DNA of 64,000 nucleotides from Streptomyces echinoruber. Lineage in GTDB: Bacteria > Actinomycetota > Actinomycetes > Streptomycetales > Streptomycetaceae. Every line of letters starts with the position of its first letter. Positions within the stretch are counted from its first letter, which is position 1. Positions 41,142 to 49,139 of this stretch are shown here, piece after piece. The stretch covers positions 58,495-122,494 of the forward strand of contig NZ_BMWH01000025.1 in the NCBI RefSeq assembly GCF_014651135.1, given 5' to 3'. The notes below the pieces were generated by a model. The model ran no database searches, was not told the origin of the DNA, and saw only the letters and a program-made list of their open reading frames with translations. The position numbers and the translations under genes were made by a program.

Positions 41142-41202
41142 ACGAAACCGTTTCGTTTCCTTGACGGGTGCGGTACCTTCGTCTCGTACGAAACCGTGTC
41201 GT
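41142..41202. promoter_or_regulatory. Two TetR-type operators around a promoter
   Basis: Site 1: acgaaa-ccg-tttcgt (41142-41156), perfect arms. Site 2: acgaaa-ccg-tgtcgt (41188-41202), one mismatch. They are 46 bp apart and flank TTGACG (41161-41166), a likely -35 for the TetR gene. Autorepression is the natural reading. Confidence 0.7.
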
Positions 41203-41225
41203 TCCCGGGCGGGAGGGTGAGGGAA

Positions 41226-41825
41226 ATGGCGGACACCGCGACGGCGCGGCGCAGCCGGATCACCCCCGAGCGCGAGGCCGAGCTGTACGAGGCCGTGCTC
41301 GACCTGCTCCGGGAGGTCGGCTACGACGCCCTCACCATGGACGCCGTGGCCGCCCGCACGCGGTCCAGCAAGGCCACCCTCTACCGCCAGTGGGGCGGCA
41401 AGGCCGAGCTGGTCGTGAAGGCCGTCCGGCACACCAAGTCCGGTGAGACCGACGAGGTCGACACCGGGTCGCTCCGCGGCGACCTGCACGCCCTCGTCAC
41501 CCGCGAGGACGACTGCGTCATGGAGCGGAACTCCGCGCTGATGCGGGGCCTGGCCATGGCGATGCACCACAACGAGGACCTGCTGCGCACCTTCCGGGAG
41601 CAGCTCATCGAACCGGAGATGGCCGGCATCCGCCGGGTCATCCGGCGGGCCGTCGACCGGGGCGAGGTCCGGCCGGACTGCCCGGCCCTGGAGTTCGTGG
41701 TGCACATGTTCGTCGGCGGCTTCGCCACCCGGGCGCTGATCGAGAACCAGCCGCCCACCCGGGCCTTCCTCACCTCGTACATCGACGCCGTGATCCTCCC
41801 CGCCCTCGGCGTCCGCGTCCCCTGA
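41226..41825 (+). CDS. TetR-family transcriptional regulator
   Basis: A 199-residue repressor. The TetR helix-turn-helix lies at about 12-58 (ELYEAVLDLLREVGYDALTMDAVAARTRSSKATLYRQWGGKAELV), with a helical ligand-binding domain from about 75. ATG at 41226 follows GGGAGGGTGAGGGA. Two matching dyads upstream are probable operators. The next gene downstream (139 bp) is an MMPL exporter, so the regulator probably controls export of a lipid or drug-like ligand. It may also affect the divergent tricorn gene, whose start is 90 bp from site 1. Confidence 0.9.
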   Translation: MADTATARRSRITPEREAELYEAVLDLLREVGYDALTMDAVAARTRSSKATLYRQWGGKAELVVKAVRHTKSGETDEVDTGSLRGDLHALVTREDDCVMERNSALMRGLAMAMHHNEDLLRTFREQLIEPEMAGIRRVIRRAVDRGEVRPDCPALEFVVHMFVGGFATRALIENQPPTRAFLTSYIDAVILPALGVRVP

Positions 41826-41964
41826 CCCCCTCCCCATCCCCGTCAGACCCACCTACCTGACGCCACCTCCCCCATTGCCTTGAGGGCATGGGCGGTGCCC
41901 CCATCGTCGTCGGGCTGACCACCCCTGCCCGGAAAACTCACGACCTGAACGGGAGTACGCCGTC

Positions 41965-44172
41965 GTGGCCACCTTCCTCTACAAACTCGGCCGATTCGCC
42001 TTCCGGCGACGGCACGTCGTCGCCCTGCTGTGGGTGGCGCTGCTGACCCTCGCGGGCCTCGGCGCCGCCCACGCGCCCTCCGCGGGCTCCGGTGCCTTCT
42101 CCATCCCCGGCACCGAGGCGCAGCGCGCCTTCGACCTGCTGGACGAGCGCTTCCCCGGCCTGAGCGCCGACGGCGCGACCGCCCGGGTCGTCTTCCGGGC
42201 ACCCGCCGGCGAGAAGATCACCGGCGCCGGCGCCAAGGCGGCCGTCGAGCGGACGGTGAAGGAGCTGGCCGGCGGCCCCGAGGTCGCGAGCGTCGCCGAC
42301 CCCTACGCCGCCCGCACCGTCAGCCGCACCGGCACGACCGCCTACGCGCAGGTCAGGTACAAGGTCCCGGCGATGGAACTGAAGGACGCCACGCGCGAGC
42401 ACCTCAAGGACACCGTGCGGGACGCGCGCAAGGCCGGGCTGACCGTCGAGATCGGCGGCGACGCGCTCAACGCCCTGCCGGAGACCGGCGCCACCGAGGT
42501 CGTCGGCATCGCCGTGGCCGCCGTCGTCCTCGTCGTCACCTTCGGCTCGCTGCTCGCGGCCGGACTGCCGCTGCTCACCGCGCTCGTCGGCGTCGGCATC
42601 GGCGTCTCCTCGATCACCGCGCTCGCCAAGCCGCTCGACCTGGGCTCCAACACCTCGACGCTGGCCATGATGATCGGCCTGGCGGTCGGCATCGACTACG
42701 CCCTGTTCATCGTCTCCCGCTACCGCGCCGAACTCGCCGAGGGCCGCGCACGCGAGGAGGCGGCCGGCCGGGCCGTCGGCACGGCCGGCTCCGCGGTGGT
42801 CTTCGCCGGCCTCACGGTCGTCATCGCCCTCGTCGGCCTGTCCGTCGTGAACATCCCGATCCTGACGAAGATGGGCGTCGCGGCGGCGGGCACGGTCGCC
42901 CTCGCCGTCCTGATCGCCCTCACCATGATCCCGGCGCTGCTCGGCTACGCGGGCCGCCGGATCCACCCGGCGGGCGAGAAGAGCAGGCTGCTGGGCGGCG
43001 GCCGTCCCCGCAGGCACCCGGACCGCCCCAACCTGGGCACCCGCTGGGCGAGCCTCGTCGTCCGCCGCCCGCTCGCCGTCCTCCTCCTCGGCGTCGTCGG
43101 CCTCGGCGCCGCCGCGATCCCGGCGGCCTCCCTGCAACTCGGCATGGGCGACGACGGCTCCAAACCGGCCTCCACCACCCAGCGCCGCGCCTACGACCTC
43201 GTCGCCGACGGCTTCGGCCCCGGCTTCAACGGCCCCCTCATGATCGTCGTCGACGCCAAGGGCGCCGACGACCCCAAGGGCGCGGTCACCAAGGTGACGG
43301 AGAAGGTCAAAAGCCTGAAGGACGTCGCCGCCGTCACCCCGGCGACGTACGACAAGGCGGCCGACACGGCGATCGTCACGGTCGTCCCCGCCTCCAAGCC
43401 GTCCTCCACGGCCACCGAGGACCTCGTCCACGCCATCCGCGGCACCGGCCGGGACATCACGGCCGACACACACGCCCGCGTACTGGTCACCGGCGGCACG
43501 GCCCTCAACGTCGACATGTCGCAGAAGCTGAACGACGCGCTGGTCCCGTACCTGGTGCTGGTGGTGGGCCTGGCCTTCCTCCTGCTGATCGTCGTCTTCC
43601 GCTCGGTCCTGGTCCCGCTCAAGGCGGCCCTCGGCTTCCTGCTGAGCGTCACGGCGGCGCTGGGCGCGGTGGTCGCCGTCTTCCAGTGGGGCTGGCTGTC
43701 CGGCCTGCTCGGCGTCGAGGAGACCGGCCCGATCATGTCCCTCATGCCGATCTTCATGATCGGCGTGGTCTTCGGCCTCGCCATGGACTACGAGGTGTTC
43801 CTGGTGACCCGCATGCGCGAGGCGCACGTCCACGGCGAGCGGCCCGGCCAGGCCGTCGTCACCGGCTTCCGGCACGGCGCCCGCGTCGTCACCGCCGCCG
43901 CGATCATCATGATCGCCGTCTTCGCCGGCTTCATCGGCTCCGACGAATCCATGATCAAGATGATGGGCTTCGGCCTCGCCGTCGCCGTCTTCTTCGACGC
44001 GTTCATCGTGCGCATGGCCCTGGTCCCGGCCGTCCTCGCCCTGCTGGGCAAGCGGGCCTGGTGGCTGCCGAAGTGGCTGGACCGCGTCCTGCCCGACGTC
44101 GACGTGGAGGGCGAGGGCCTGCGCACGGCCGCCGGGGAGACGCAGCCGGAACGGGAACCGGCGCGGGTGTGA
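41965..44172 (+). CDS. MMPL-family (RND-type) exporter
   Basis: A 735-residue inner-membrane transporter with two similar halves, each one helix, a large extracytoplasmic domain, then about five helices. The first half has GLAVGIDYALFIVSRYR near 235 (the proton-relay Asp-Tyr). The second has GLAMDYEVFLVTRMREAHV near 610 and IGSDESMIKMMGFGLAVAVFFDAFIVR. MMPL proteins export lipids, polyketides or drugs. GTG at 41965 is placed before the helix-forming HVVALLWVALLTLAGLG, with GGGAG nine bases upstream. Probably co-regulated with the TetR gene upstream. Substrate unknown. Confidence 0.92.
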   Translation: MATFLYKLGRFAFRRRHVVALLWVALLTLAGLGAAHAPSAGSGAFSIPGTEAQRAFDLLDERFPGLSADGATARVVFRAPAGEKITGAGAKAAVERTVKELAGGPEVASVADPYAARTVSRTGTTAYAQVRYKVPAMELKDATREHLKDTVRDARKAGLTVEIGGDALNALPETGATEVVGIAVAAVVLVVTFGSLLAAGLPLLTALVGVGIGVSSITALAKPLDLGSNTSTLAMMIGLAVGIDYALFIVSRYRAELAEGRAREEAAGRAVGTAGSAVVFAGLTVVIALVGLSVVNIPILTKMGVAAAGTVALAVLIALTMIPALLGYAGRRIHPAGEKSRLLGGGRPRRHPDRPNLGTRWASLVVRRPLAVLLLGVVGLGAAAIPAASLQLGMGDDGSKPASTTQRRAYDLVADGFGPGFNGPLMIVVDAKGADDPKGAVTKVTEKVKSLKDVAAVTPATYDKAADTAIVTVVPASKPSSTATEDLVHAIRGTGRDITADTHARVLVTGGTALNVDMSQKLNDALVPYLVLVVGLAFLLLIVVFRSVLVPLKAALGFLLSVTAALGAVVAVFQWGWLSGLLGVEETGPIMSLMPIFMIGVVFGLAMDYEVFLVTRMREAHVHGERPGQAVVTGFRHGARVVTAAAIIMIAVFAGFIGSDESMIKMMGFGLAVAVFFDAFIVRMALVPAVLALLGKRAWWLPKWLDRVLPDVDVEGEGLRTAAGETQPEREPARV

Positions 44173-44316
44173 CGCGCCGGCCGCCGCCGCGGGACCGGCC
44201 GGTGGGGAGGCTTGCGGGAGCGGGCCGCATCCTCACCGGCTCCCCGGGACCGGCCGGTGACGCATCCGCGCGTCCGGCGCGCCGCCGATCCTGACAGATC
44301 CTGACAGCGGTCCGCT

Positions 44317-44751
44317 TCACGTATGCCGGCGTACGCCCACCTCCGCCCACACCGTCTTGCGCGGGCACGGACCGGGAACCACGCCCCACCGGTCGGCCAG
44401 CGCCTCGACGATCAGCAGCCCCCGGCCGGAATCGGCGTCCGGCGGCGCCTGGCCGGCGCGCGGCAGCCGGTCACCGCGCGTGTCGGTCACCTCGACGCGC
44501 AGGGTGCCGCCGACGACGTACAGCGTCAGCCGGAAGCACCGGCCCGGCACCCGGCCGTGGGTGACGGCGTTGGCCGCCAGTTCGGCGACGACCTGCGTCG
44601 CCCCGGCCGAGTGCAGCCCCCAGACGCGGAGTTGATCCTCGGCGAGCAGCCGCGCCAGGCGGGCACCCCGCGCCGTGGAGGACAGCAGAACACTGAAGTT
44701 GCGGACGGGGCGGGTGGGTTGCTTTTCAGGGGCAGCCATCTCGGGATTCAC
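44317..44751 (-). CDS. RsbW-like ATP-binding regulatory protein
   Basis: A 144-residue protein with a GHKL/HATPase_c_2 fold like anti-sigma kinases. N box: VVAELAANAVTHG (near 55-67); G1 region: VEVTDTRGDRLP; G2: DSGRGLLIVEALADRWGV. Streptomyces have many such single-domain proteins next to XRE/DUF397 genes, and their targets are mostly unknown. GTG at 44751 gives the usual N-terminus; ATG at 44739 is an alternative. It is divergent from the XRE regulator, forming the common three-part cluster of ATPase, XRE regulator and DUF397 protein. Whether it is a kinase or only a binder is not decidable. Confidence 0.85.
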   Translation of the reverse strand: MNPEMAAPEKQPTRPVRNFSVLLSSTARGARLARLLAEDQLRVWGLHSAGATQVVAELAANAVTHGRVPGRCFRLTLYVVGGTLRVEVTDTRGDRLPRAGQAPPDADSGRGLLIVEALADRWGVVPGPCPRKTVWAEVGVRRHT

Positions 44752-44889
44752 GTCACTCAGCGTGGCGGAAGCTGCTTACGTGGAGGAGTGATCGCGCCTG
44801 CACGTACGGTGACTGTCCTGGGTTTGTCCCGTGGTGTCCCGGCTGTCTCAGGCGTTGTGGGAGGTAGGGCAGCGCCATGGAGGTGGGGC

Positions 44890-45747
44890 ATGAACGACTT
44901 CGTCAATGACGGTGTGGACGAGACCGGTTGGGACGTGGAGCCGGGGGACGAGATCGAGCCGGTCGTCCAGGCGATGGGGCGCCTGATCAAGGTCTGCCGG
45001 GAGTCGGCGGGCATGCGGGTGCCCGAACTGGCCGAGGTCATGGGCTACGGCGAGGACATGATCCGCAAGATCGAGCGCGGGACACGCATCCCCCGGCCGG
45101 AGTTCCTGGACAGGGCGGATCAGGTCCTGAACGCGCAAGGGCATCTGAGGGCATTCATGGAGGAGATGCGCAAGGCGCGGTATCCGAAGAAGGTACGGGA
45201 GCTGGCGGAGATGGAGGGGCGGGCGGTGGAGATGCTGCTGTACAGCAACCACAACATCCACGGCCTGTTGCAAACGCAGGAGTACATGGCTGCGCTGTAC
45301 GAGGTACGGCAACCTCCGCTCCCCAAGGCCGTGGTGGAGCGCGAGGTCGCCGCCCGCGCGGCTCGGAAGTCGGTCTTCGACCGGGAACCCGCCCCCGTGC
45401 TTAGCTTTGTCCAGGAACAGGTGACCCTGGAGCGCCCGATCGGCGGGAGGATGGTGCTGCGGAGGCAACTCGAACATCTGCTGAAGGTGGGTGGGTTGCC
45501 GAACGTCTCACTCCAAGTCATGCCGACCGACCAGGAGGAGCACGCCGGAATGGACGGCCGTATCCAGGTGCTGAAGTTCGCCGACGGCACCGCGATCGGT
45601 CGTTCCGACGGTGCGTTCAACGGCCGGCCGGTCTCCAACCCAAGAGACCTCCGGCTCCTCGAACTGCGTTATGGGATGATCCGGGCGCAGGCTCTCACGC
45701 CGAGGGAGTCGCTGGCCTTCATCGAGCGAGCGCTGGGGAGACTATGA
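44890..45747 (+). CDS. XRE-family regulator with DUF5753 domain
   Basis: A 285-residue DNA-binding protein. The helix-turn-helix lies at about 27-80 (IKVCRESAGMRVPELAEVMGYGEDMIRKIERGTRIP). The DUF5753 domain follows, with the hallmark HGLLQTQEYMAALYE near 122-136, PVLSFVQEQVTLERPIGG and a C-terminal region rich in conserved short blocks. Proteins of this type (as WhiJ) act with small DUF397 partners in development and antibiotic control. ATG at 44890 follows GGAGGTGGGG. Its TGA overlaps the ATG of the first DUF397 gene by four bases. Confidence 0.92.
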   Translation: MNDFVNDGVDETGWDVEPGDEIEPVVQAMGRLIKVCRESAGMRVPELAEVMGYGEDMIRKIERGTRIPRPEFLDRADQVLNAQGHLRAFMEEMRKARYPKKVRELAEMEGRAVEMLLYSNHNIHGLLQTQEYMAALYEVRQPPLPKAVVEREVAARAARKSVFDREPAPVLSFVQEQVTLERPIGGRMVLRRQLEHLLKVGGLPNVSLQVMPTDQEEHAGMDGRIQVLKFADGTAIGRSDGAFNGRPVSNPRDLRLLELRYGMIRAQALTPRESLAFIERALGRL

Positions 45748-45926
45748 ACACGCCGGAACTTCACTGGTTCAAGAGCAGCTACAGCGACAGCAACGAGCCC
45801 GGTGACTGCGTCGAGGTCGCCGCCACTCCCGCCACGGTCCACGTCCGTGATTCCAAGGCTCCCGCCGGGCCTCGTCTCGCCGTCTCTGCGGACGCTTGGG
45901 TGGAGTTCCTCGCTGGGGTGCGGTGA
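45744..45926 (+). CDS. DUF397 protein, first copy
   Basis: A 60-residue protein of the DUF397 family. It has the canonical opening LHWFKSSYSDSNEPGDCVEVA, the VHVRDSK core and the C-terminal PRLAVSADAWVEFLAGVR. It starts with ATG overlapping the XRE stop, so expression is coupled. DUF397 proteins are small partners of XRE regulators, in some systems antagonists. It is 85-90 percent identical by eye to the next small gene, showing recent duplication. Confidence 0.93.
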   Translation: MNTPELHWFKSSYSDSNEPGDCVEVAATPATVHVRDSKAPAGPRLAVSADAWVEFLAGVR

Positions 45927-45984
45927 GGGTGGTGCCCGGGACGTAGGGCTGTTGCCGGTGCGCCGTGCGGTACGGCTTCCGCTG

Positions 45985-46018
45985 TCACTGAGAGAGCAGA
46001 GCGAGCGCTGGGAAGACT
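45985..46018 (+). repeat. Leftover of the XRE 3' end before the second DUF397 gene
   Basis: The bases just before ATG 46019 (gcgagcgctgggaagact) nearly repeat the end of the XRE gene (gcgagcgctggggagact before ATG 45744). The duplication unit therefore included the XRE 3' end and the first DUF397 gene, about 275 bp. Confidence 0.75.
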
Positions 46019-46201
46019 ATGAGCATGTCGGAACTCCGCTGGTTCAAGAGCAGCTATAGCAGCAGCAGCGAGCCCGGTGACTGTGTTGAGGTCGCTGCCA
46101 CTTCCGCCACCGTTCACGTCCGTGATTCCAAGGTTCCGGCCGGGCCTCGTCTCGCCGTCTCTGCGGACGCCTGGGCGGAGTTCCTCGCCGGGGTGAGGTG
46201 A
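46019..46201 (+). CDS. DUF397 protein, second copy
   Basis: A 60-residue paralogue of the previous gene (LRWFKSSYSSSSEPGDCVEVA, PRLAVSADAWAEFLAGVR). Most differences are in the Ser-rich stretch near residues 11-16 and in synonymous positions. A second ATG two codons in could also serve. The 92-bp gap breaks the coupling with the XRE gene, so it may be expressed less or independently. Function as for the first copy. Confidence 0.92.
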   Translation: MSMSELRWFKSSYSSSSEPGDCVEVAATSATVHVRDSKVPAGPRLAVSADAWAEFLAGVR

Positions 46202-46233
46202 GAAGCGGGTCGCCCGCGCCGTGCGGGGACCGC

Positions 46234-46239
46234 TACCGT
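46234..46239 (+). promoter_or_regulatory. -10 element of the YbaK gene (leaderless type)
   Basis: TACCGT, seven bases, then ATG 46247; no Shine-Dalgarno. This supports ATG 46247 over the GTG at 46238. Confidence 0.5.
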
Positions 46240-46246
46240 GCGGTTC

Positions 46247-46819
46247 ATGACGACTTCCGCCGCCACTGAGAGGTCCGAGAGGCCCGAGAGGCCCGAGAGG
46301 TCTGAGAGGACTGGGAGTTCCGAGAGGCCGAAGGAGCCAGGAGCCCATCCCCGGTTCGCCGAGGCACTGCGGGAAGCGGGGCTGGAGGACGTGCTGGCGC
46401 GGGTGCGCAAGTTTCCGGAGGCGACCCGGACCGCCGCCGAGGCCGCCGCCGCGATCGGGTGCGAGCTGAGCCAGATCTGCAAGTCGCTGGTGTTCGCGGC
46501 GGACGGCGTGCCCGTGCTGGTGCTGATGGACGGCGCCTCCCGCGTCGACGTGGAGCTGGTGCGCAGGGAGCTGGGCGCCCGGAAGGTCACCCGGGCCGAC
46601 GCCGCCGTCGTACGGGAGGCCACGGGGTACGCCATCGGCGGCGTGCCGCCGTTCGGGCACCGGACGCGGACGCGGGTGCTGGCCGACCGGTCGCTGCTCG
46701 CGCACGACGTGGTGTGGGCGGCGGCCGGGACGCCGTACACCGTCTTCCCGATGGCGCCGGAGGAACTCGTCGCCCACGCCGGCGGCACCCTGGTGGACGT
46801 GCGCGAGCGCACCGCGTGA
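46247..46819 (+). CDS. YbaK/EbsC (prolyl-tRNA editing fold) protein
   Basis: A 190-residue cytoplasmic protein of the YbaK/ProX fold, which deacylates mischarged tRNAs (for example Cys- or Ala-tRNA-Pro). Conserved points are AAAAIGCELSQICKSLVF near 58-75 with the key Lys, RVDVELVRRELGARKVTRADAAVVREATGYAIGGVPPFGH near 92-131 (the GxxxGGVPP/H site), and a C-terminal PMAPEELVAHAGG. The first 35 residues are an added tail with SERPERPERSER repeats from 9-bp DNA repeats. Its TGA overlaps the GTG of the next gene, so both form an operon. Exact tRNA substrate unknown. Confidence 0.9.
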   Translation: MTTSAATERSERPERPERSERTGSSERPKEPGAHPRFAEALREAGLEDVLARVRKFPEATRTAAEAAAAIGCELSQICKSLVFAADGVPVLVLMDGASRVDVELVRRELGARKVTRADAAVVREATGYAIGGVPPFGHRTRTRVLADRSLLAHDVVWAAAGTPYTVFPMAPEELVAHAGGTLVDVRERTA

Positions 46820-47661
46820 CGCCGCTGGTCACCGCGGCGGTGCTGCTCGCCGCGGTCGCCCACGCGTCCTGGAACGCGCTCGCCCACCGCATCCCGGACA
46901 AGCCGGCCGGGTTCGCGCTGATCACGGGCGGCGGGCTGGCCATCGGGCTGGCGCTGGCGCCGTTCACGGGGCTGCCGGCGGCGGGCGCGTGGCCGTACCT
47001 GCTGCTGTCGGCGGGCATCCACGTCGTGTACTACGTGCTGCTGATGACGTCCTTCCGGCTGGGGGACTTCGGGCAGACCTATCCGATCGCGCGGGGCAGC
47101 GCGCCGCTGGTGGTGACCGCGCTGGCGGCCGTGTTCGCCCACGAGGTGCCCGACGCGTGGACGACGGCCGGCGTGCTGCTGTCCTGCGCGGGACTGACCG
47201 GGGTGGCCCTGTGGGGGCTGCGCGGGCGGCGGCCGGACTGGGCCGTGATCGGCGCCGCCCTGGCGACCGGGCTGTCGATCGCCGCGTACACCGTCGTCGA
47301 CGGGCTCGGCGTGCGTGCCTCCGGCACCCCGCTGGGGTACATCGCCTGCCTGATGGCCGTGCAGGGCTCGGTGCTCCCGGCCTACGCCCTGCGCCGCTGG
47401 GGCCGGGAGAGCGTGGCGGTGCTGCGGCCGTACGCCGCCCTCGGCCTGCTCGGCGCCGCCCTGTCCGTCGCGGCCTACGGCCTGGTGCTGTGGGCGCAGA
47501 CCCGGGCCGACCTCGCGCCGATCTCCGCCCTGCGCGAGTCGTCCATCCTCGTCGGCGCGGCCATCGGCGCCGTCTTCTTCAAGGAGCGCTTCGGCGCCCC
47601 GCGCATCGCGGCGGCCGGGCTGATGGTGGTCGGCATCGGGCTGATGCTGCACGCGGGCTGA
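46816..47661 (+). CDS. EamA/DMT-family transporter
   Basis: A 281-residue inner-membrane protein with about ten hydrophobic segments arranged as two EamA halves. PIARGSAPLVVTALAAVFAHE (about 93-113) closes the first half; APISALRESSILVGAAIGAVFFKERFG (about 234-260) is the matching block in the second, a hallmark of DMT exporters. GTG at 46816 overlaps the YbaK stop by four bases. DMT proteins export amino acids, sugars or metabolites; the substrate here is unknown. Confidence 0.9.
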   Translation: MTPLVTAAVLLAAVAHASWNALAHRIPDKPAGFALITGGGLAIGLALAPFTGLPAAGAWPYLLLSAGIHVVYYVLLMTSFRLGDFGQTYPIARGSAPLVVTALAAVFAHEVPDAWTTAGVLLSCAGLTGVALWGLRGRRPDWAVIGAALATGLSIAAYTVVDGLGVRASGTPLGYIACLMAVQGSVLPAYALRRWGRESVAVLRPYAALGLLGAALSVAAYGLVLWAQTRADLAPISALRESSILVGAAIGAVFFKERFGAPRIAAAGLMVVGIGLMLHAG

Positions 47662-47772
47662 TGCTGCACGGTGCGGGCTGATGCCGTACGCGGGCCGACC
47701 GGCCGCGGCGGGCGGCTGCCGACGGGCGGGTGCCGGCGGCGGTTGTCAGTGGTGGCTGCGACCCTGCCCGGT

Positions 47773-48060
47773 ATGGATGAGGTGGAGTTCTTGCGGGGCC
47801 GGGTCTACGGGGCCGACCCCGAGGATCCCGGCCCGCGCCCGGGGCGGGTGTACGCGGAGCTGGTCGGCGGACCGCTCGACGGTCTGCTCCTCGACGTCAC
47901 CGGGCGGACGGAGGAGGAGCTGCGCGAGGGAGTGGCGCTGCCGACCGAGATAGGCCGGTTCGGCCCGGGCGGCCGGGCCCTGTACGCGCCCCGGGACGCG
48001 GCGTACCCGCCCCGGGGCGCGGTCGCGCGCCGCCTCGACTGGCGCGGTGACCTGCGCTGA
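47773..48060 (+). CDS. Conserved hypothetical protein
   Basis: A 95-residue soluble protein without a recognised domain. It has a coherent sequence (VYAELVGGPLDGLLLDVTGRTEEELREGVALPTEIGRFG) suggesting a small beta-rich fold, and ends with VARRLDWRGDLR. ATG at 47773 has no clear ribosome site; GACCCT seven bases upstream is a weak -10-like hexamer, so the start could be leaderless. It is convergent with the CU044_5270-type gene, 20 bp apart. Function unknown; similar proteins are common in Streptomyces as far as I recall. Confidence 0.65.
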   Translation: MDEVEFLRGRVYGADPEDPGPRPGRVYAELVGGPLDGLLLDVTGRTEEELREGVALPTEIGRFGPGGRALYAPRDAAYPPRGAVARRLDWRGDLR

Positions 48061-48080
48061 GCCCGGCGGCCGCGGTGCCG

Positions 48081-49139
48081 CTACGCCGCTTCGCCGCCCC
48101 GCCTGTCCGCCGGCAGCTCGCCCACCGCGTCCACCACCGCCCGCTCCAGGACCGCGTCGGTGCCGAACAGGACGTCCGGGCGGCCGTCGCGGCCGGTGAA
48201 GTAGCTGCGGGAGCCGAGGAAGGCCAGCGTGGCGCGGTCGAAGATCCACTCGTTGCGGGTGGCGGAGACGCCGTCGTCGAGGGTGATGCCGACGCCGTGC
48301 CGGCCGGCGGCGTCCACGGTGTCGCGGGTGACAGTGACACCGGGGAGGCGGGCGGCGACGCGGTACAGGGCCGCGGCGGTGCGCGGCGGCACGAGCGTCC
48401 GGGCCAGCAGGTCGCCGATCGTCCCGAAGACGGCGTGGTCGACGCTCTCGCCCTCGATCGGCCGCACCTCGCCGCGCAGCAGGGCCAGCAGCTCGTCCGG
48501 GTCGGTGGGGAGCGCGGCCAGCCAGGCGTACGTCGGGCGGTGCACGCCCGGGGCCGACCTGCCGTAGTCCTCGATGGGCACCGTCCGGCCGGGCATCTGC
48601 GCGCCGGGGCCGGACTCGCGCAGCGCCCCCACGTGCTTCACCCGGCCCCGCTTCTGCAGCAGCCACACCTCCTGGGTGTGCCGGGGGGAGAGGTGCACCG
48701 GGCCGCCGAAGGCACCGGTGTTGCTGCGGACCAGGCTGCGGACGTAGACGTACTGGTCGTCGCGGACGGGGACGGCGTCCGTGCGGGCCGACACGGTGGC
48801 CGCCCGGTCCAGCCAGACCACGGCCGCCGCGTCCGCGTGCCGCGCGGAGGCCGCCGGGTGGTCGGCGCGGCCGGCACGACCGTCCGTGGCATCCGTGACG
48901 GCGGTGAACACCGTCGCCGTCACGGCCATCAGGCAGGCCGGGACGACGACCGCCGGGCGCAGCAGGCGGGGGGCGCGCACGGCGGGGGCCGGGGCCGCCT
49001 CGGCGTCGATGCGCCGCAGCAGCGCGTCCTTCAGGGCCCGGCGGCGCCGCGGCGGCAGGTCCCAGGCGCCGAGGTCCACGGGCGTGTCCGGGGTGTCGCA
49101 GGGAGTGCGGGGGGTGCGGGGGATGCGGGTGGTGTTCAA
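48081..49139 (-). CDS. CU044_5270-type membrane protein, partner of the sigma factor
   Basis: A 352-residue protein. Residues about 1-55 are cytoplasmic. One membrane helix (RPAVVVPACLMAVTATVFTAV, about 57-77) is followed by an extracytoplasmic domain with DDQYVYVRSLVRSNTG near 113, PTDPDELLALLRG near 201 and a C-terminal TLAFLGSRSYFTG. The family usually lies directly after ECF sigma genes and is a plausible anti-sigma or sensor, though this is not proven. The TTG start (49139) overlaps the TGA of the sigma gene by three bases (TTGA), giving strict coupling; no other start lies close. Confidence 0.82.
   Translation of the reverse strand: MNTTRIPRTPRTPCDTPDTPVDLGAWDLPPRRRRALKDALLRRIDAEAAPAPAVRAPRLLRPAVVVPACLMAVTATVFTAVTDATDGRAGRADHPAASARHADAAAVVWLDRAATVSARTDAVPVRDDQYVYVRSLVRSNTGAFGGPVHLSPRHTQEVWLLQKRGRVKHVGALRESGPGAQMPGRTVPIEDYGRSAPGVHRPTYAWLAALPTDPDELLALLRGEVRPIEGESVDHAVFGTIGDLLARTLVPPRTAAALYRVAARLPGVTVTRDTVDAAGRHGVGITLDDGVSATRNEWIFDRATLAFLGSRSYFTGRDGRPDVLFGTDAVLERAVVDAVGELPADRRGGEAA

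Noticed and set aside
37966..41220. A 1084-codon plus-strand frame opposite the tricorn gene
   Set aside because: The tricorn protease on the minus strand has full propeller, PDZ and S41 motifs; the plus frame has none.
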